From the NCBI GenBank assembly GCA_005800655.1, contig SYEV01000098.1:1-39448 (forward strand): a DNA stretch of 39,448 nucleotides, given 5' to 3'. The notes under the pieces are model-generated. The model saw only the letters and a list, made by a program, of their open reading frames with translations. It was not told the origin of the DNA and searched no databases. A program made the position numbers and the translations under genes. Positions 9,198 to 18,123 of the stretch are shown here, piece by piece. The DNA comes from Bacteroidota bacterium (GTDB lineage Bacteria > Bacteroidota > Bacteroidia > Chitinophagales > Chitinophagaceae). The stretch's first letter is position 1. The number at the start of each line of letters is the position of its first letter.

Positions 9198-9372
9198 TCG
9201 GACTAGCTATACTATAGCTAAATAGTTGACCGGTATTTAAGCAAAAAATGATAAATTTAGAGAAGCAAATATTTGCATACCCGCCTTTAAAAGCAATTTG
9301 ATCTGGCTTAACAAAATAACTAGGTGAAATAGAATAATTAGCGACAAAAGGTAAAACTATCAAACCCATTTT

Positions 9373-10068
9373 ATGAAAAAAATTCAATTTATTTTATTCT
9401 TCTTATTCATTACCATAGTCCTCCAGGTAAGTGCACAAAATACACCTATTGTTGTTCAAGGGCAGCCCATGGGCAAAGGATGGAAAAATTTATTTGGAAA
9501 TAATTTGTCAAAGGCAATTTATGATAAATCAATTTGGAAGGATTCAAGTGGGGTGATTACTGCAAGTAAGGATGATGCTATTTGGAGCTTTGACGAATAC
9601 GATGATTTTATTTTGGATTTGGATTTTCAAAATGCGGATGGCACCAATAGTGGCGTTATTGTGCACGCAACCGATATTGTAGAATGGATTCCCAATTCTG
9701 TTGAAATACAAATTGCAGATGATTATTCAAAGCAATGGAGCAAAGCAGCGCCCACTTGGCAATGTGCCGCTATTTTTGGACGTAAGCCTGCGACCAACAA
9801 ATCGTTAAAGCCTGCAGGAGAATGGAATCACTTCACGATTACTTGTAAAGGAAAAATGATTTCAATTGTTTTAAATGGCACTTTAGTCAATGAATGTAAT
9901 ATGGACGATTTTACATCAGCTAAAGTGAATCCAGACGGTAGCAGTGTACCTTCTTGGTTAAAAAATCCAATGTCAACACTTGCGCTTCGTGGTCATATTG
10001 GTTTACAAGGTAAACATGCAGGTGCGCCCATTTATTTTAAAAATGTGAAAGTGTTCAAATTAAGTTAA
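9373..10068 (+). CDS. Secreted DUF1080 (3-keto-disaccharide hydrolase-like) protein, single domain
   Basis: The 231-residue protein has a signal peptide (residues 1-21, ending VSA/QN) and one DUF1080 domain with a LamG-like beta-sandwich. Signature elements are GWKNLFGNN near the start, GVITASKDDAIWSFDEYDDFILDLDFQ, NSGVIVHATD, PAGEWNHFTITCKGKMISIVLNGTLV, and the closing GHIGLQGKHAGAPIYFKNVKVFKL. Family members act on 3-keto-glycosides as hydrolases or lyases, so a Gfo/Idh oxidoreductase 47 bases downstream is the expected partner. The protein probably acts in the periplasm or at the cell surface. Substrate is not readable from the sequence. The 5' gap (9198-9372) contains only a short 7-bp palindrome at 9204-9220. 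Confidence 0.82.
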   Translation: MKKIQFILFFLFITIVLQVSAQNTPIVVQGQPMGKGWKNLFGNNLSKAIYDKSIWKDSSGVITASKDDAIWSFDEYDDFILDLDFQNADGTNSGVIVHATDIVEWIPNSVEIQIADDYSKQWSKAAPTWQCAAIFGRKPATNKSLKPAGEWNHFTITCKGKMISIVLNGTLVNECNMDDFTSAKVNPDGSSVPSWLKNPMSTLALRGHIGLQGKHAGAPIYFKNVKVFKLS

Positions 10069-10115
10069 GGAATACTTTTATTTATATACTCATTTTTAGT
10101 GTTAAAAATATTCAA

Positions 10116-11381
10116 ATGAAAATTGAAAAAAATACAAGAAGGAAATTTTTAAAAAATACTGCTACTATTATTGCAGGATTTTCAATTGTACCAAGACATG
10201 TATTAGGTAAGGGATTCATCGCCCCTAGTGATCAGCTTACTAAAGGTATAATTGGCTTAGGCGGTATGGGCCGAGGCCATATTGGTTATGCAGGTACAAG
10301 AGTCGTAGCCATTTGCGATGTTGATAAAAATCATTTGCTTAGTGCTGAGAAATTAATTGGAGGTGGGTTGAAAACATTTCACAATCACCAAGAATTAATC
10401 GCACTTCCTGAAGTTGATATTGTACATATTGCTACCCCTCCGCATTGGCATGGCATCATGGCGGTTGATGCTGCAAAAGCTGGAAAAGATATTTGGTGTG
10501 AAAAACCAATGACGCGTACAATTGGTGAAGGGAAAAAAGTAGTAGAAGCGGTAAAGGAATACAAAAGAATGTTTCGTTTAAATACTTGGTTCCGTTTTGA
10601 AGAGAATTTTTATGGGATGAATACGACAGTGAAACCAATTAAAAAATTAGTAGAATCAGGTTTGTTGGGATGGCCGTTAACCGTTACAGTAAGCAAGATC
10701 ACCGGATTTGATTGGAAATTTTATTGGATTGGAAAAACAAAATTAGAAGAACAAGCCATCCCTGCTGAATTAGATTATGACAGGTGGTTAGGACCAGCCC
10801 CTTACAAATCCTACAATGCACACAGAGTTCATGGTACCTTCCGAGGTTATTGGGATTATGATGGTGGTGGTTTGGGTGATATGGGACAACACTATCTGGA
10901 CCCAATTCAATATTTCTTAGGCAAGGATGAAACCAGTCCTATTAAAGTAGAAGTAGATGCGGAACAACAGCACCCGGATGCATGTGGTACCTTCCGAAAA
11001 ATAACCTATACTTATGCCGATGGTTGTAAAATAATTTTAGATGGGGAGGCTACTGATCCTAATGCTGCATACATAGAGGGACCAAAAGGAAAATTGTTTG
11101 CCGGATTTAAATCTGACATTCCAAATTTAAAAGAGAAAATTGCAATGATGCCAGATCCTGCACCACAGGTAACCAATTTTTTGGAATCAGTAAAATATCG
11201 AACCCCGTTTGCATTGAATGAGTCGAATGGATTTAGGTCATGTACCATTATTAATATGGGTAAGATTGCCTTACAATTAGGCAGAACTTTACATTTTGAT
11301 CCAGATACCCAAGAATTTTTAAATGACACAGAAGCTAATTTTTTAATTAACCCGCCCATGCGTGGCCCTTGGCGTATTTAA
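10116..11381 (+). CDS. Tat-exported Gfo/Idh/MocA family oxidoreductase
   Basis: The 421-residue protein begins with a twin-arginine leader (TRRKFLKN at residues 7-14, then a hydrophobic stretch to about residue 32). It was therefore probably folded around its cofactor before export. The Rossmann motif is GIIGLGGMGRGH (about 44-55), followed by CDVD at 67-70. ATPPHWHG at about 107-113 and the EKP motif at 129-131 hold the catalytic Lys. The C-terminal alpha/beta domain contains GGGLGDMGQHYLDPI. Family role: NAD(P)-dependent oxidation of sugars. Exported members hold the nicotinamide tightly and recycle it. Between two DUF1080 genes it most likely makes or reduces a 3-keto sugar. A myo-inositol-type or other dehydrogenase role cannot be excluded. 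Confidence 0.85.
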   Translation: MKIEKNTRRKFLKNTATIIAGFSIVPRHVLGKGFIAPSDQLTKGIIGLGGMGRGHIGYAGTRVVAICDVDKNHLLSAEKLIGGGLKTFHNHQELIALPEVDIVHIATPPHWHGIMAVDAAKAGKDIWCEKPMTRTIGEGKKVVEAVKEYKRMFRLNTWFRFEENFYGMNTTVKPIKKLVESGLLGWPLTVTVSKITGFDWKFYWIGKTKLEEQAIPAELDYDRWLGPAPYKSYNAHRVHGTFRGYWDYDGGGLGDMGQHYLDPIQYFLGKDETSPIKVEVDAEQQHPDACGTFRKITYTYADGCKIILDGEATDPNAAYIEGPKGKLFAGFKSDIPNLKEKIAMMPDPAPQVTNFLESVKYRTPFALNESNGFRSCTIINMGKIALQLGRTLHFDPDTQEFLNDTEANFLINPPMRGPWRI

Positions 11382-11452
11382 TTAATGTTGGTTTATGAAA
11401 CATATGCGTAACATGAATTCACCGATTTAGAAAAACCTTAGAATCACTTTTT

Positions 11453-13459
11453 ATGAAAAAATATATTTATTTAATTGCACTGACCTTATTTATTTCCTTC
11501 CAAGTGCAAGCACAAAAGGGAGAAAAAAGTGTAAATAAAGTGTTGACTGTATTTCCTTATCAGCATGCGAGCGAAGTCACTGATGCATTAACTACCATGG
11601 GTACTTGGAAAAGTGCAGAGTGGAAAGTGCTTTTTAAAATGTTGGACGATGACTCATTAAAATTAAAAGCCACTTATGCCTTAAACGCATATGTAAACAT
11701 TGTTTCATTGGAAACTGCAAAAAAAGTGAAGACGGTTCAATTGCTTAAAAAACAATTAAAAAAAGCAAGCTCTAATTATGCAAGCACATTCATCAGTGCA
11801 CAAATCAGTTTATTGAGTGCAGAAAATGTAGTTACTGCAAAATTACAAAGCTTACCATCTATTCCAAAGGTTGCAGCAAAAATAGAGATGCAACAAAATT
11901 CAACGCAAAAATTATTACAGCTCCAAGATCAAATGGACAAGGTAAAAGAAAATGGAAATGATTTTCAAAAGAAAAGTATATTAATACAAGCAGGTAAAAT
12001 TCCAACTATTGGCGCATTTGCTTTTGTTAGCCAATTTTTAGGTGAAGCGGGTGTTCAAAAGGAAGCTGCATTAATTATTACAAGATTAACATTAGCAAAT
12101 AATCTGATTGGTGAAATTGGTGGCCCAATGGTACGACAAGCACTTGAACAAGCGCTGCCACTCATTAGTGGTGAAGATAGCGCACTATTGGTACCTATGC
12201 TTAAAGCACAACTCAAAAAAATACCTTATGATTACGGATTTGTTTCTTTGTTTAACGGCAAGGATTTAACCGGATGGAAGGGGTTAGTAGCAAATCCAAT
12301 TGCAAGAGGAAAAATGAGTGAAGCTGAATTAGCGACTGCACAACAAAAAGTAAATGAATCAATCAAAAAAGATTGGGTGATAAAAGATGGCTTATTAGTA
12401 TTTACCGGACATGGTGATAATTTATGTACCGAGAAGCAATATGGTGATATGGAAATGTTTGTAGATTGGAAAATAACAGAAAAAGGAGATGCTGGTATTT
12501 ATTTAAGAGGCACACCACAGGTACAAATTTGGGACACAAGCCGTCGCGAAGTAGGTGCACAAGTTGGTTCAGGCGGATTATACAATAATCAAAAAAATAT
12601 AAGCAAGCCATTATTAGTAGCCGATAATAAAATAGGTGAATGGAATACCTTTCATATTATAATGAAGGGGGATAAAGTAACGGTGTATTTAAATGGGATT
12701 TTGGTAACAGATAATGTCTCGCTCGAAAATTATTGGGATCGCAAACTACCCTTATTTACCAAGGAGCAAATTGAATTACAAGCACATGGAACTTATGTAG
12801 CTTATCGTAATATTTACATAAGAGAGATACCTACCCCTAATAATATAAAAACTAATTTAACTGAAACTGAAAAAGAAGAAGGCTTCATGCAATTATATGA
12901 CGGAACAAATATGGATCATTGGATGGGGAATTTTTCAGGTTACTTATCAAAAGATGGTGCTATTGAAGTGAATCCAAGTTCAAAAGGTGGTGGAAATTTA
13001 TATACTAAAGAGGAGTATAGTGATTTTATTTATCGATTCGAGTTTCAACTAACACCTGGTGCAAACAATGGTATTGGTATTCATGCACCGCTTGAAGGTG
13101 ACGCTGCTTATGTAGGTATGGAAATTCAAGTACTAGATAACGAACACCCTATGTATGCTAATTTAAAACCCTATCAATACCATGGATCTGTTTATGGTAT
13201 TGTACCAGCAAAAAGAGGCTTTTTAAAACCCACAGGGGAATGGAACCAGGAAGAAATTATGATTCAGGGTTCAAAAATTAAAGTCACTTTAAATGGCACT
13301 GTCATTACGGAAGCGGATTTAAAAGAGGCAACCAAAAATGGCACTATGGACCACAATGAACATCCTGGATTAAAAAATACCATAGGTCATATTGGCTTTT
13401 TAGGACATGGTGATGTGGTGCGCTTTAAAAATATTCGCATTAAAAAATTGGGTAAGTAA
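11453..13459 (+). CDS. Secreted protein with helical N-terminal region and two DUF1080 domains
   Basis: The 668-residue protein has a signal peptide (residues 1-20, ending VQAQ). Residues about 25-255 are helix-rich and resemble HEAT-type repeats (for example the W-K-x-L-x-x-M-L-D-D-D-S-L-K-L-K-A pattern), without a catalytic motif that I recognise. A first DUF1080 domain spans about 260-460 (YGFVSLFNGKDLTGWKG, then GDAGIYLRGTPQVQIWD, GEWNTFHIIMKGDKVTVYLNG). A second spans about 476-667 (GFMQLYDGTNMDHW, NNGIGIHAPLEGDAAYVGMEIQVLD, GEWNQEEIMIQGSKIKVTLNG). Two sandwich domains in tandem suggest one catalytic and one glycan-binding copy, or action on two positions. The gene lies 71 bases after the Gfo/Idh gene and 16 bases before the kinase-like gene. 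Confidence 0.82.
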   Translation: MKKYIYLIALTLFISFQVQAQKGEKSVNKVLTVFPYQHASEVTDALTTMGTWKSAEWKVLFKMLDDDSLKLKATYALNAYVNIVSLETAKKVKTVQLLKKQLKKASSNYASTFISAQISLLSAENVVTAKLQSLPSIPKVAAKIEMQQNSTQKLLQLQDQMDKVKENGNDFQKKSILIQAGKIPTIGAFAFVSQFLGEAGVQKEAALIITRLTLANNLIGEIGGPMVRQALEQALPLISGEDSALLVPMLKAQLKKIPYDYGFVSLFNGKDLTGWKGLVANPIARGKMSEAELATAQQKVNESIKKDWVIKDGLLVFTGHGDNLCTEKQYGDMEMFVDWKITEKGDAGIYLRGTPQVQIWDTSRREVGAQVGSGGLYNNQKNISKPLLVADNKIGEWNTFHIIMKGDKVTVYLNGILVTDNVSLENYWDRKLPLFTKEQIELQAHGTYVAYRNIYIREIPTPNNIKTNLTETEKEEGFMQLYDGTNMDHWMGNFSGYLSKDGAIEVNPSSKGGGNLYTKEEYSDFIYRFEFQLTPGANNGIGIHAPLEGDAAYVGMEIQVLDNEHPMYANLKPYQYHGSVYGIVPAKRGFLKPTGEWNQEEIMIQGSKIKVTLNGTVITEADLKEATKNGTMDHNEHPGLKNTIGHIGFLGHGDVVRFKNIRIKKLGK

Positions 13460-13475
13460 TATTTAACACAAGTCA

Positions 13476-14570
13476 TTGAATAATTTTTTTAAAAATATTA
13501 TTAAGTCAAATGAGCCCGAGAAGCCATCCAGAAAAAAGCCGATATTCCCTATTAATACACAACTCCGTAGTTATTTAGTGCGCTATGGACGTGAAGTAAA
13601 ATTACCAGTAAGCTATAAGGACCTACAAAGATACACCTACTCTGTTCCATTAAAAAACAAACAAGGCAAGGATACGAGTTGGGAAAAATTATCTTTCGAT
13701 ATGAAGGAATGGGAACACTTACGTGTAAGCTTAGTTCGCATTTATGCCATTTTAAAAACTGAAGGGGATATCAGTTATCTTGATCATTTAGATGTATCAA
13801 GAATAGATTTTTGTTATTTTGGAAACAGTCAGCCCTTTAGAATTAGAATCATTAATAAGTTAAATGATAACTACGACCATTATTATATTAAACAGGCCGA
13901 TGCAAGCAGGGTATACGGTTTAGAGCTTGAACATTTATTATCGCCTAACAGAATTACCTATTTCACGCATAACGAAACCTTGATTGAAGAACATATTCCA
14001 GGCATTCCTGGAGATGTTTTTATAACAGATCATTTACAGGATCCCAATATTAATGTAATTAGATTAGCGAAAGAATTTGTAAAATTTAATGAACGTTGCT
14101 TTGTGCAATTATTAGGAGATATGCGTTCCTATAACTATGTAGTAAATATTATTCCTGATATAGAGGATTTTCAATACCGCATTAGAGCTATTGATTTTGA
14201 CCAACAATCCTATGAGGGTCGAAAAAATTTATACTTACCACAATTTTATAAGGAAAATATTGCCTTTGTTGATTTGGTTATTAATAATTTAGATACAAAG
14301 TCAATAGCACAATACCAAGCCGAGGAAAGAACCATGATGACTTTTAGATTGGTACTTGCTAAATATCAAGTAAAAGAGTTATTTGATATTATGAGTAAGG
14401 ATAAAATTTCACAGCCTGAAAAAATTGAACAACTAAAAAAAGAATTGACAGCACATTTTAAAGAAACCTCTATTTACAATAAAGCAAAGACCATGGGTGA
14501 TGTCGTAAAAAGACATTTAAAACAAACCTTACAAAAAAACTTATTACTAGTACCGAAATCGAAACCCTAA
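13476..14570 (+). CDS. Unrecognised protein with protein-kinase-like (phosphotransferase) motifs
   Basis: The frame opens after TAA 13464-13466. The best start is TTG at 13476; the first ATG is codon 76 (13701), inside what looks like conserved sequence. The 364 residues carry no signal peptide, so the protein is cytoplasmic. I do not recognise the family by name. A kinase-like set of motifs is visible in order: K139 in HYYIKQADAS (ATP-lysine position), E150/E152 in a following helix, a hinge-like LIEEHIPG at 169-176, GDMRSYNYVV at 214-223 with D215 and N220 spaced five apart as in HRDxxxxN loops, and IDFD at 239-242 in the DFG place. It follows the double DUF1080 gene by 16 bases. Its stop abuts the stop of the opposing gene. 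Function and substrate are unknown. Confidence 0.7.
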   Translation: MNNFFKNIIKSNEPEKPSRKKPIFPINTQLRSYLVRYGREVKLPVSYKDLQRYTYSVPLKNKQGKDTSWEKLSFDMKEWEHLRVSLVRIYAILKTEGDISYLDHLDVSRIDFCYFGNSQPFRIRIINKLNDNYDHYYIKQADASRVYGLELEHLLSPNRITYFTHNETLIEEHIPGIPGDVFITDHLQDPNINVIRLAKEFVKFNERCFVQLLGDMRSYNYVVNIIPDIEDFQYRIRAIDFDQQSYEGRKNLYLPQFYKENIAFVDLVINNLDTKSIAQYQAEERTMMTFRLVLAKYQVKELFDIMSKDKISQPEKIEQLKKELTAHFKETSIYNKAKTMGDVVKRHLKQTLQKNLLLVPKSKP

Positions 14571-15539
14571 TTATTTCACATAAAATATAGCTGGTACTGG
14601 TCTTTGTCCAGTAGGGTCTGAAGGCTTAATGGTTTCTTTGCCATTCACTAATAAACAGCTGCTGCCGCCCCCATCTAAATTGATTGCTTCGTAACAATCT
14701 AATTGCTCAAAAAAAGAAGCCATTTGATTGAGCGTTGCGCCTACCGCTATTCCTTTCATCCTTCCTTGAATAGCCATAATAATTAATTTTCCCTCCATAT
14801 CATAGCCCATCGCTGTTCGGGGATGGTAATCATTGATGGCCTTACCTGCAAATTTTCTTTCTTCATTATTTGAAATATGAATACGACCTGATCTCATTAA
14901 GACCGGACCGCCGCCGTTTGCCCATTTCAATTTCCAGACACTCAAATTAGTTAAGTTCGGATCGGTCACTACTAACTTAGCATTTGAATCCTTAAATGCG
15001 TTCATAGGTAATTGCTGGTACATGATAGTTTTACTAGCCGAATCCGTAAAAGTATATGCGATATCCATACTACCCTTTTTATCCATCCCTAAAGCTGCAC
15101 CCAACACATGCGTATAAGTAAGTGTGTCCTTTCCCTTACCTGGTATATCATGAATATTGTAACTAACAGGTAGGCCGTTTTTCACCACTATATTTACGTT
15201 GGTATTTCGTTTAAATTCAAAAAAGGAGGAATTCACAACAACCGAGGGTTGTTCTAGTTTAGTATAAAATTGTTGTGGCGTTAAGCGTCTAAATAAAGTG
15301 GTGTCTGTATCTAAGTGTAAATTTTTATCCTTCGTATCAATTTCAACATAAAATCCTTTAAATGCACTGTCTTGATAGGTGTTTTCTGATTCAAAAACTT
15401 TGATGGAAGTAGGCAATGGGCCAAACTGGCTCGTTACCTCTTTCCATTTTAAAATGGAGGTTTGTGCTAAGGATGCGGACGCCATACAAAATGTCAGTGC
15501 CATGAAAAATCCGCTATTAATCACTTTTTTTAAATTCAT
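14571..15539 (-). CDS. Secreted phosphodiester glycosidase family protein (NAGPA/DUF2233-like)
   Basis: The 322-residue protein has a signal peptide (residues 1-26, ending SLAQ). The body matches the NAGPA-type phosphodiester glycosidase domain: NSSFFEF, NGLPVSYNI, ANGGGPVLMRSGRI, HPRTAMGYDMEGKLIIMAIQG, and the very conserved INLDGGGSSCLLVNG near residues 286-300, ending in RPVPAIFYV. Family founders remove GlcNAc from phosphodiester-linked GlcNAc-phosphomannose. Bacterial members are thought to cleave sugar-1-phosphodiester bonds in the envelope or in exopolysaccharide. Its stop codon directly abuts the stop of the convergent kinase-like gene. A terminator at 15593-15626 separates it from the upstream DUF4397 gene, so it probably has its own promoter in the 105-base gap. 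Confidence 0.85.
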   Translation of the reverse strand: MNLKKVINSGFFMALTFCMASASLAQTSILKWKEVTSQFGPLPTSIKVFESENTYQDSAFKGFYVEIDTKDKNLHLDTDTTLFRRLTPQQFYTKLEQPSVVVNSSFFEFKRNTNVNIVVKNGLPVSYNIHDIPGKGKDTLTYTHVLGAALGMDKKGSMDIAYTFTDSASKTIMYQQLPMNAFKDSNAKLVVTDPNLTNLSVWKLKWANGGGPVLMRSGRIHISNNEERKFAGKAINDYHPRTAMGYDMEGKLIIMAIQGRMKGIAVGATLNQMASFFEQLDCYEAINLDGGGSSCLLVNGKETIKPSDPTGQRPVPAIFYVK

Positions 15540-15592
15540 ATGTCCTTATATATTGTAGTTACGCTAAATTTTATTCTTAAAAGTAGTATAAA

Positions 15593-15626
15593 AAAATAAC
15601 CCTCGCGTATTCGCGAGGGTTATTTT
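15593..15626. terminator. Intrinsic terminator, works on minus strand (likely both)
   Basis: A perfect 15-bp stem (15593-15607 with 15612-15626) has a 4-base TATT loop. Its GC-rich core is CCCTCGCG/CGCGAGGG, flanked by A-run and T-run. It lies just past the stop of the minus-strand DUF4397 gene and before the NAGPA-like gene, so it closes the SusC-SusD-DUF4397 operon. Confidence 0.9.
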
Positions 15627-15644
15627 ACAAAAACATAGTTTATC

Positions 15645-16439
15645 CTAGTGACCATAGATAAGCAAAGAACGTGGTTTAGCTGTTGACGTAGTCACAGCAC
15701 CGTTTCCTTTATATACTAAAGTATAGTTGCGACCCGGCGTAAAAGTTGCACCGTTAAATGTTGCTAAAGCAAAGGTAGTACCAGCGCGTCTAACAATTAA
15801 AGTATCACTTGTCGTGAAATAGTTTAATGGAATAAACGTAGTAGCTGATCCTGCACTTCTTATAGAAAAAATAGTTGCATTGTTTCTCCTTGAAAATATA
15901 TCAATATTTTTAGCTGCAGTATCATTCCATATAGCATGAACAAGTCTCATGCCTATTTGAGATGCTCCCAATGTCAACAAATCGTCTTGTAAAAACATTG
16001 CTTTACTTAATGATTCTGATTTAATGGAGTCAGTGATAATGAAACTGTAATATTTGCCTGCATCTATTTGTACTTTTTTCAAAAATAATTCTAAAGAATC
16101 TTTTTGATTTACTGCTGCTAAACTAAACTTTATAGTCTGTAGACCTGTGGGTATAGTAGCATAAGCATTGGTGGTGGTTGGAAAATATCTTTCATATGCC
16201 AACGGCGTACCTGTTATTTTACTATACGTATTTGATTTTAAATCTAAGTTTAACAAGGTGACGTTATCCGCTTGCCCAGTAATAGTAGCTAATGAAGGAG
16301 ATAAATGTAAAAACTTAATATACGCGTTTGAGCTTGACGAAATAGGATCGGCTACATAGACCGTATCTTTATTACAAGCTGCTAATCCAACGACTAGGAT
16401 TATGGCTCCAAAAATTATATGTTGTAATGATTTTTTCAT
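15645..16439 (-). CDS. DUF4397 domain lipoprotein
   Basis: The 264-residue protein has a lipoprotein signal: a basic start, a hydrophobic stretch and the lipobox LAAC (Cys about residue 22), followed by NKDT. The rest is a beta-rich DUF4397-type domain. It has the opening AYIKFLHLSPSLATI, the middle IGMRLVHAIWND with its R-L-V-H-A pattern, and the closing PGRNYTLVYKGNG, typical of repeated Ig-like strands found next to SusD genes. It is the third gene of the SusC-SusD set, 22 bases after susD. A role as a surface glycan-binding or accessory protein is inferred from position. No catalytic motif is seen. Confidence 0.78.
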   Translation of the reverse strand: MKKSLQHIIFGAIILVVGLAACNKDTVYVADPISSSSNAYIKFLHLSPSLATITGQADNVTLLNLDLKSNTYSKITGTPLAYERYFPTTTNAYATIPTGLQTIKFSLAAVNQKDSLELFLKKVQIDAGKYYSFIITDSIKSESLSKAMFLQDDLLTLGASQIGMRLVHAIWNDTAAKNIDIFSRRNNATIFSIRSAGSATTFIPLNYFTTSDTLIVRRAGTTFALATFNGATFTPGRNYTLVYKGNGAVTTSTAKPRSLLIYGH

Positions 16440-16461
16440 AATTTATTATTTTTAGAATTTA

Positions 16462-18105
16462 TTATTTTTGAGAAAACCACTGTTCTTTGGTGTGATAATC
16501 TAATTGCGTTGCGCCAATTCTTCCTAATTCATTAATATTCCATACATATTCCGAGTTGAATCTTGGACGCATTCTATATACTAATTTACCGCCGTTATCT
16601 TCAAACAAGCCGGTTCCAGTAGGTACCACGAAGTCAGTAAATACTTGTTTGCCAGTTGTTTTATCCAAGTCAATATAGTGATAACGACGCATATCGGTCC
16701 AGGTTTCAAAAGTACCATAGCCAAACATAGCAATATATTTTTGCAACATAATCATGGACAAAGTTAAGTCAGCTGCATTTGCTGGAACGACTTTTGGATC
16801 TGCTAAGAAATTAGCCTTAATAGTAGCAGTTAGTAAACTAGCTGCAGGTACATTTGTATTATAATAATTCATTAATAAATCAAAGTGTTTTGCAATACCA
16901 TCCTTATAAGCAACCAAGGCTGTTGCTTTGTCTCCTTTTAAAAAGGCAGCTTCGGCACGCATAAATGAAATTTCAGTTGCAGTCATTACAGGGAAAGGGG
17001 CATCGTTACGGAAAATAAAACGACAGTTTAAGTCATTTGCCGGAGCAGTATTATTTGCTGTAATTTGTGGCACACCCCAAAAATTTTCAGGACGATCATT
17101 CGCAGCTAAAACAGCTTGACCCTTATTTGGTTCAACACCTTTAAATGTATTGTTTGCATTTAAACGTAATAAATAAATTGCTCTAGGATCAATAACACCA
17201 GGGAAAGCACTATTTACACCGCTCATTAAGTTAGCGATGAATGCGCCTTGTCTGATAGCCGTTGGAGAAGTTGTTGATGCGCCGCCTAGGTTTGCTCTAA
17301 ATGGACCAAACATATTATTAGTCGCACTTACTAATGAAGCAGTGAATTTAACCAAGCCGTCATCCGTACTTTCTTTCATTGCCAAGTTGGTGTAAAATAA
17401 TACTGAGTCCGCCTTATAATCTGCTTTATTCGTCAAATGATTAAAAGATCTTGCCAATACGCCGTATACAAATTTTTTCCATTTGCTTACATCTCCTTTG
17501 TAAAAGAAAGCATCTCCTTTCGCTAAACTTGTTTGACTTGCGTTGTCACCAGTTTTATTTAAATAAGATAAAGCTTCGTGACTTAATTTTCTTACTTCAG
17601 TATATACATCTTCTTGTTTGTCATATTGAAAGGTAATTTGATCAGTATTAAAAGCTTCTTTTAATACAACCTCACCATGATAGGTCGTCAGGTTTAACCA
17701 GCTCCATGCAAATATTGCTTCGCCTACACCCGCATAATCCCATTGTTTGTTTTCAATAGCCCACTGAATCATTCTAACATTGTTTTGGCCAATATCATAA
17801 TAGTGTGAGCGCCAAAAAGATTGTGCAACATCTGTATTTGTATAACCCATGCGATCAAAATTGCTCAAAGTGTTAGCGTAAGCAAAATTTTGTACATAAG
17901 CACCAATGTATCTTATATCATTCATTGGACCATGTGCACCATAGTTACCTGCCATTGAAGCTACGATTTGAGGAAGTAATCCTTCTGGTGCTACCTTAAC
18001 ATCATAGTTAGGGTTTGCATAAGCATCATCAATTTTTTTAGAACAAGAAACGCCCATGATAATTAAGGCACTTATTACTAATAGATATTTTATATTATAT
18101 TTCAT
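16462..18105 (-). CDS. SusD/RagB-like outer-membrane nutrient-binding lipoprotein
   Basis: The 547-residue lipoprotein has its lipobox near residues 18-21 (GVSC), followed by SKKIDDAYANPN. It has SusD-like TPR-helical features: NYGAHGPMNDIRYIGAYVQNF, a W-R-x-x-Y-x-x-I-x-x-N segment (FWRSHYYDIGQNNVRMI), and an ATEISFMRAEAAFLKGDKATAL segment matching the conserved TPR region of the family. The C-terminal region has FGYGTFETWTDMRRY. The last part, PRFNSEYVWNINEL, is the usual SusD end. It binds substrate over the SusC barrel at the cell surface. Downstream of susC by 18 bases. The sequence looks like the SusD-like-2 branch, whose ligands include peptides as well as glycans, so glycan specificity is not certain. 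Confidence 0.88.
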   Translation of the reverse strand: MKYNIKYLLVISALIIMGVSCSKKIDDAYANPNYDVKVAPEGLLPQIVASMAGNYGAHGPMNDIRYIGAYVQNFAYANTLSNFDRMGYTNTDVAQSFWRSHYYDIGQNNVRMIQWAIENKQWDYAGVGEAIFAWSWLNLTTYHGEVVLKEAFNTDQITFQYDKQEDVYTEVRKLSHEALSYLNKTGDNASQTSLAKGDAFFYKGDVSKWKKFVYGVLARSFNHLTNKADYKADSVLFYTNLAMKESTDDGLVKFTASLVSATNNMFGPFRANLGGASTTSPTAIRQGAFIANLMSGVNSAFPGVIDPRAIYLLRLNANNTFKGVEPNKGQAVLAANDRPENFWGVPQITANNTAPANDLNCRFIFRNDAPFPVMTATEISFMRAEAAFLKGDKATALVAYKDGIAKHFDLLMNYYNTNVPAASLLTATIKANFLADPKVVPANAADLTLSMIMLQKYIAMFGYGTFETWTDMRRYHYIDLDKTTGKQVFTDFVVPTGTGLFEDNGGKLVYRMRPRFNSEYVWNINELGRIGATQLDYHTKEQWFSQK

Positions 18106-18123
18106 ATTTTTTAATATTAAAGA

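Noticed and set aside
9204-9372. Small palindrome at 9204-9220 and a short plus-strand frame from 9249 with stops that looked like a decayed gene
   Set aside because: The palindrome has only 7-bp arms. The frame has three stops in about 40 codons and no recognisable similarity, so chance in AT-rich sequence is enough.
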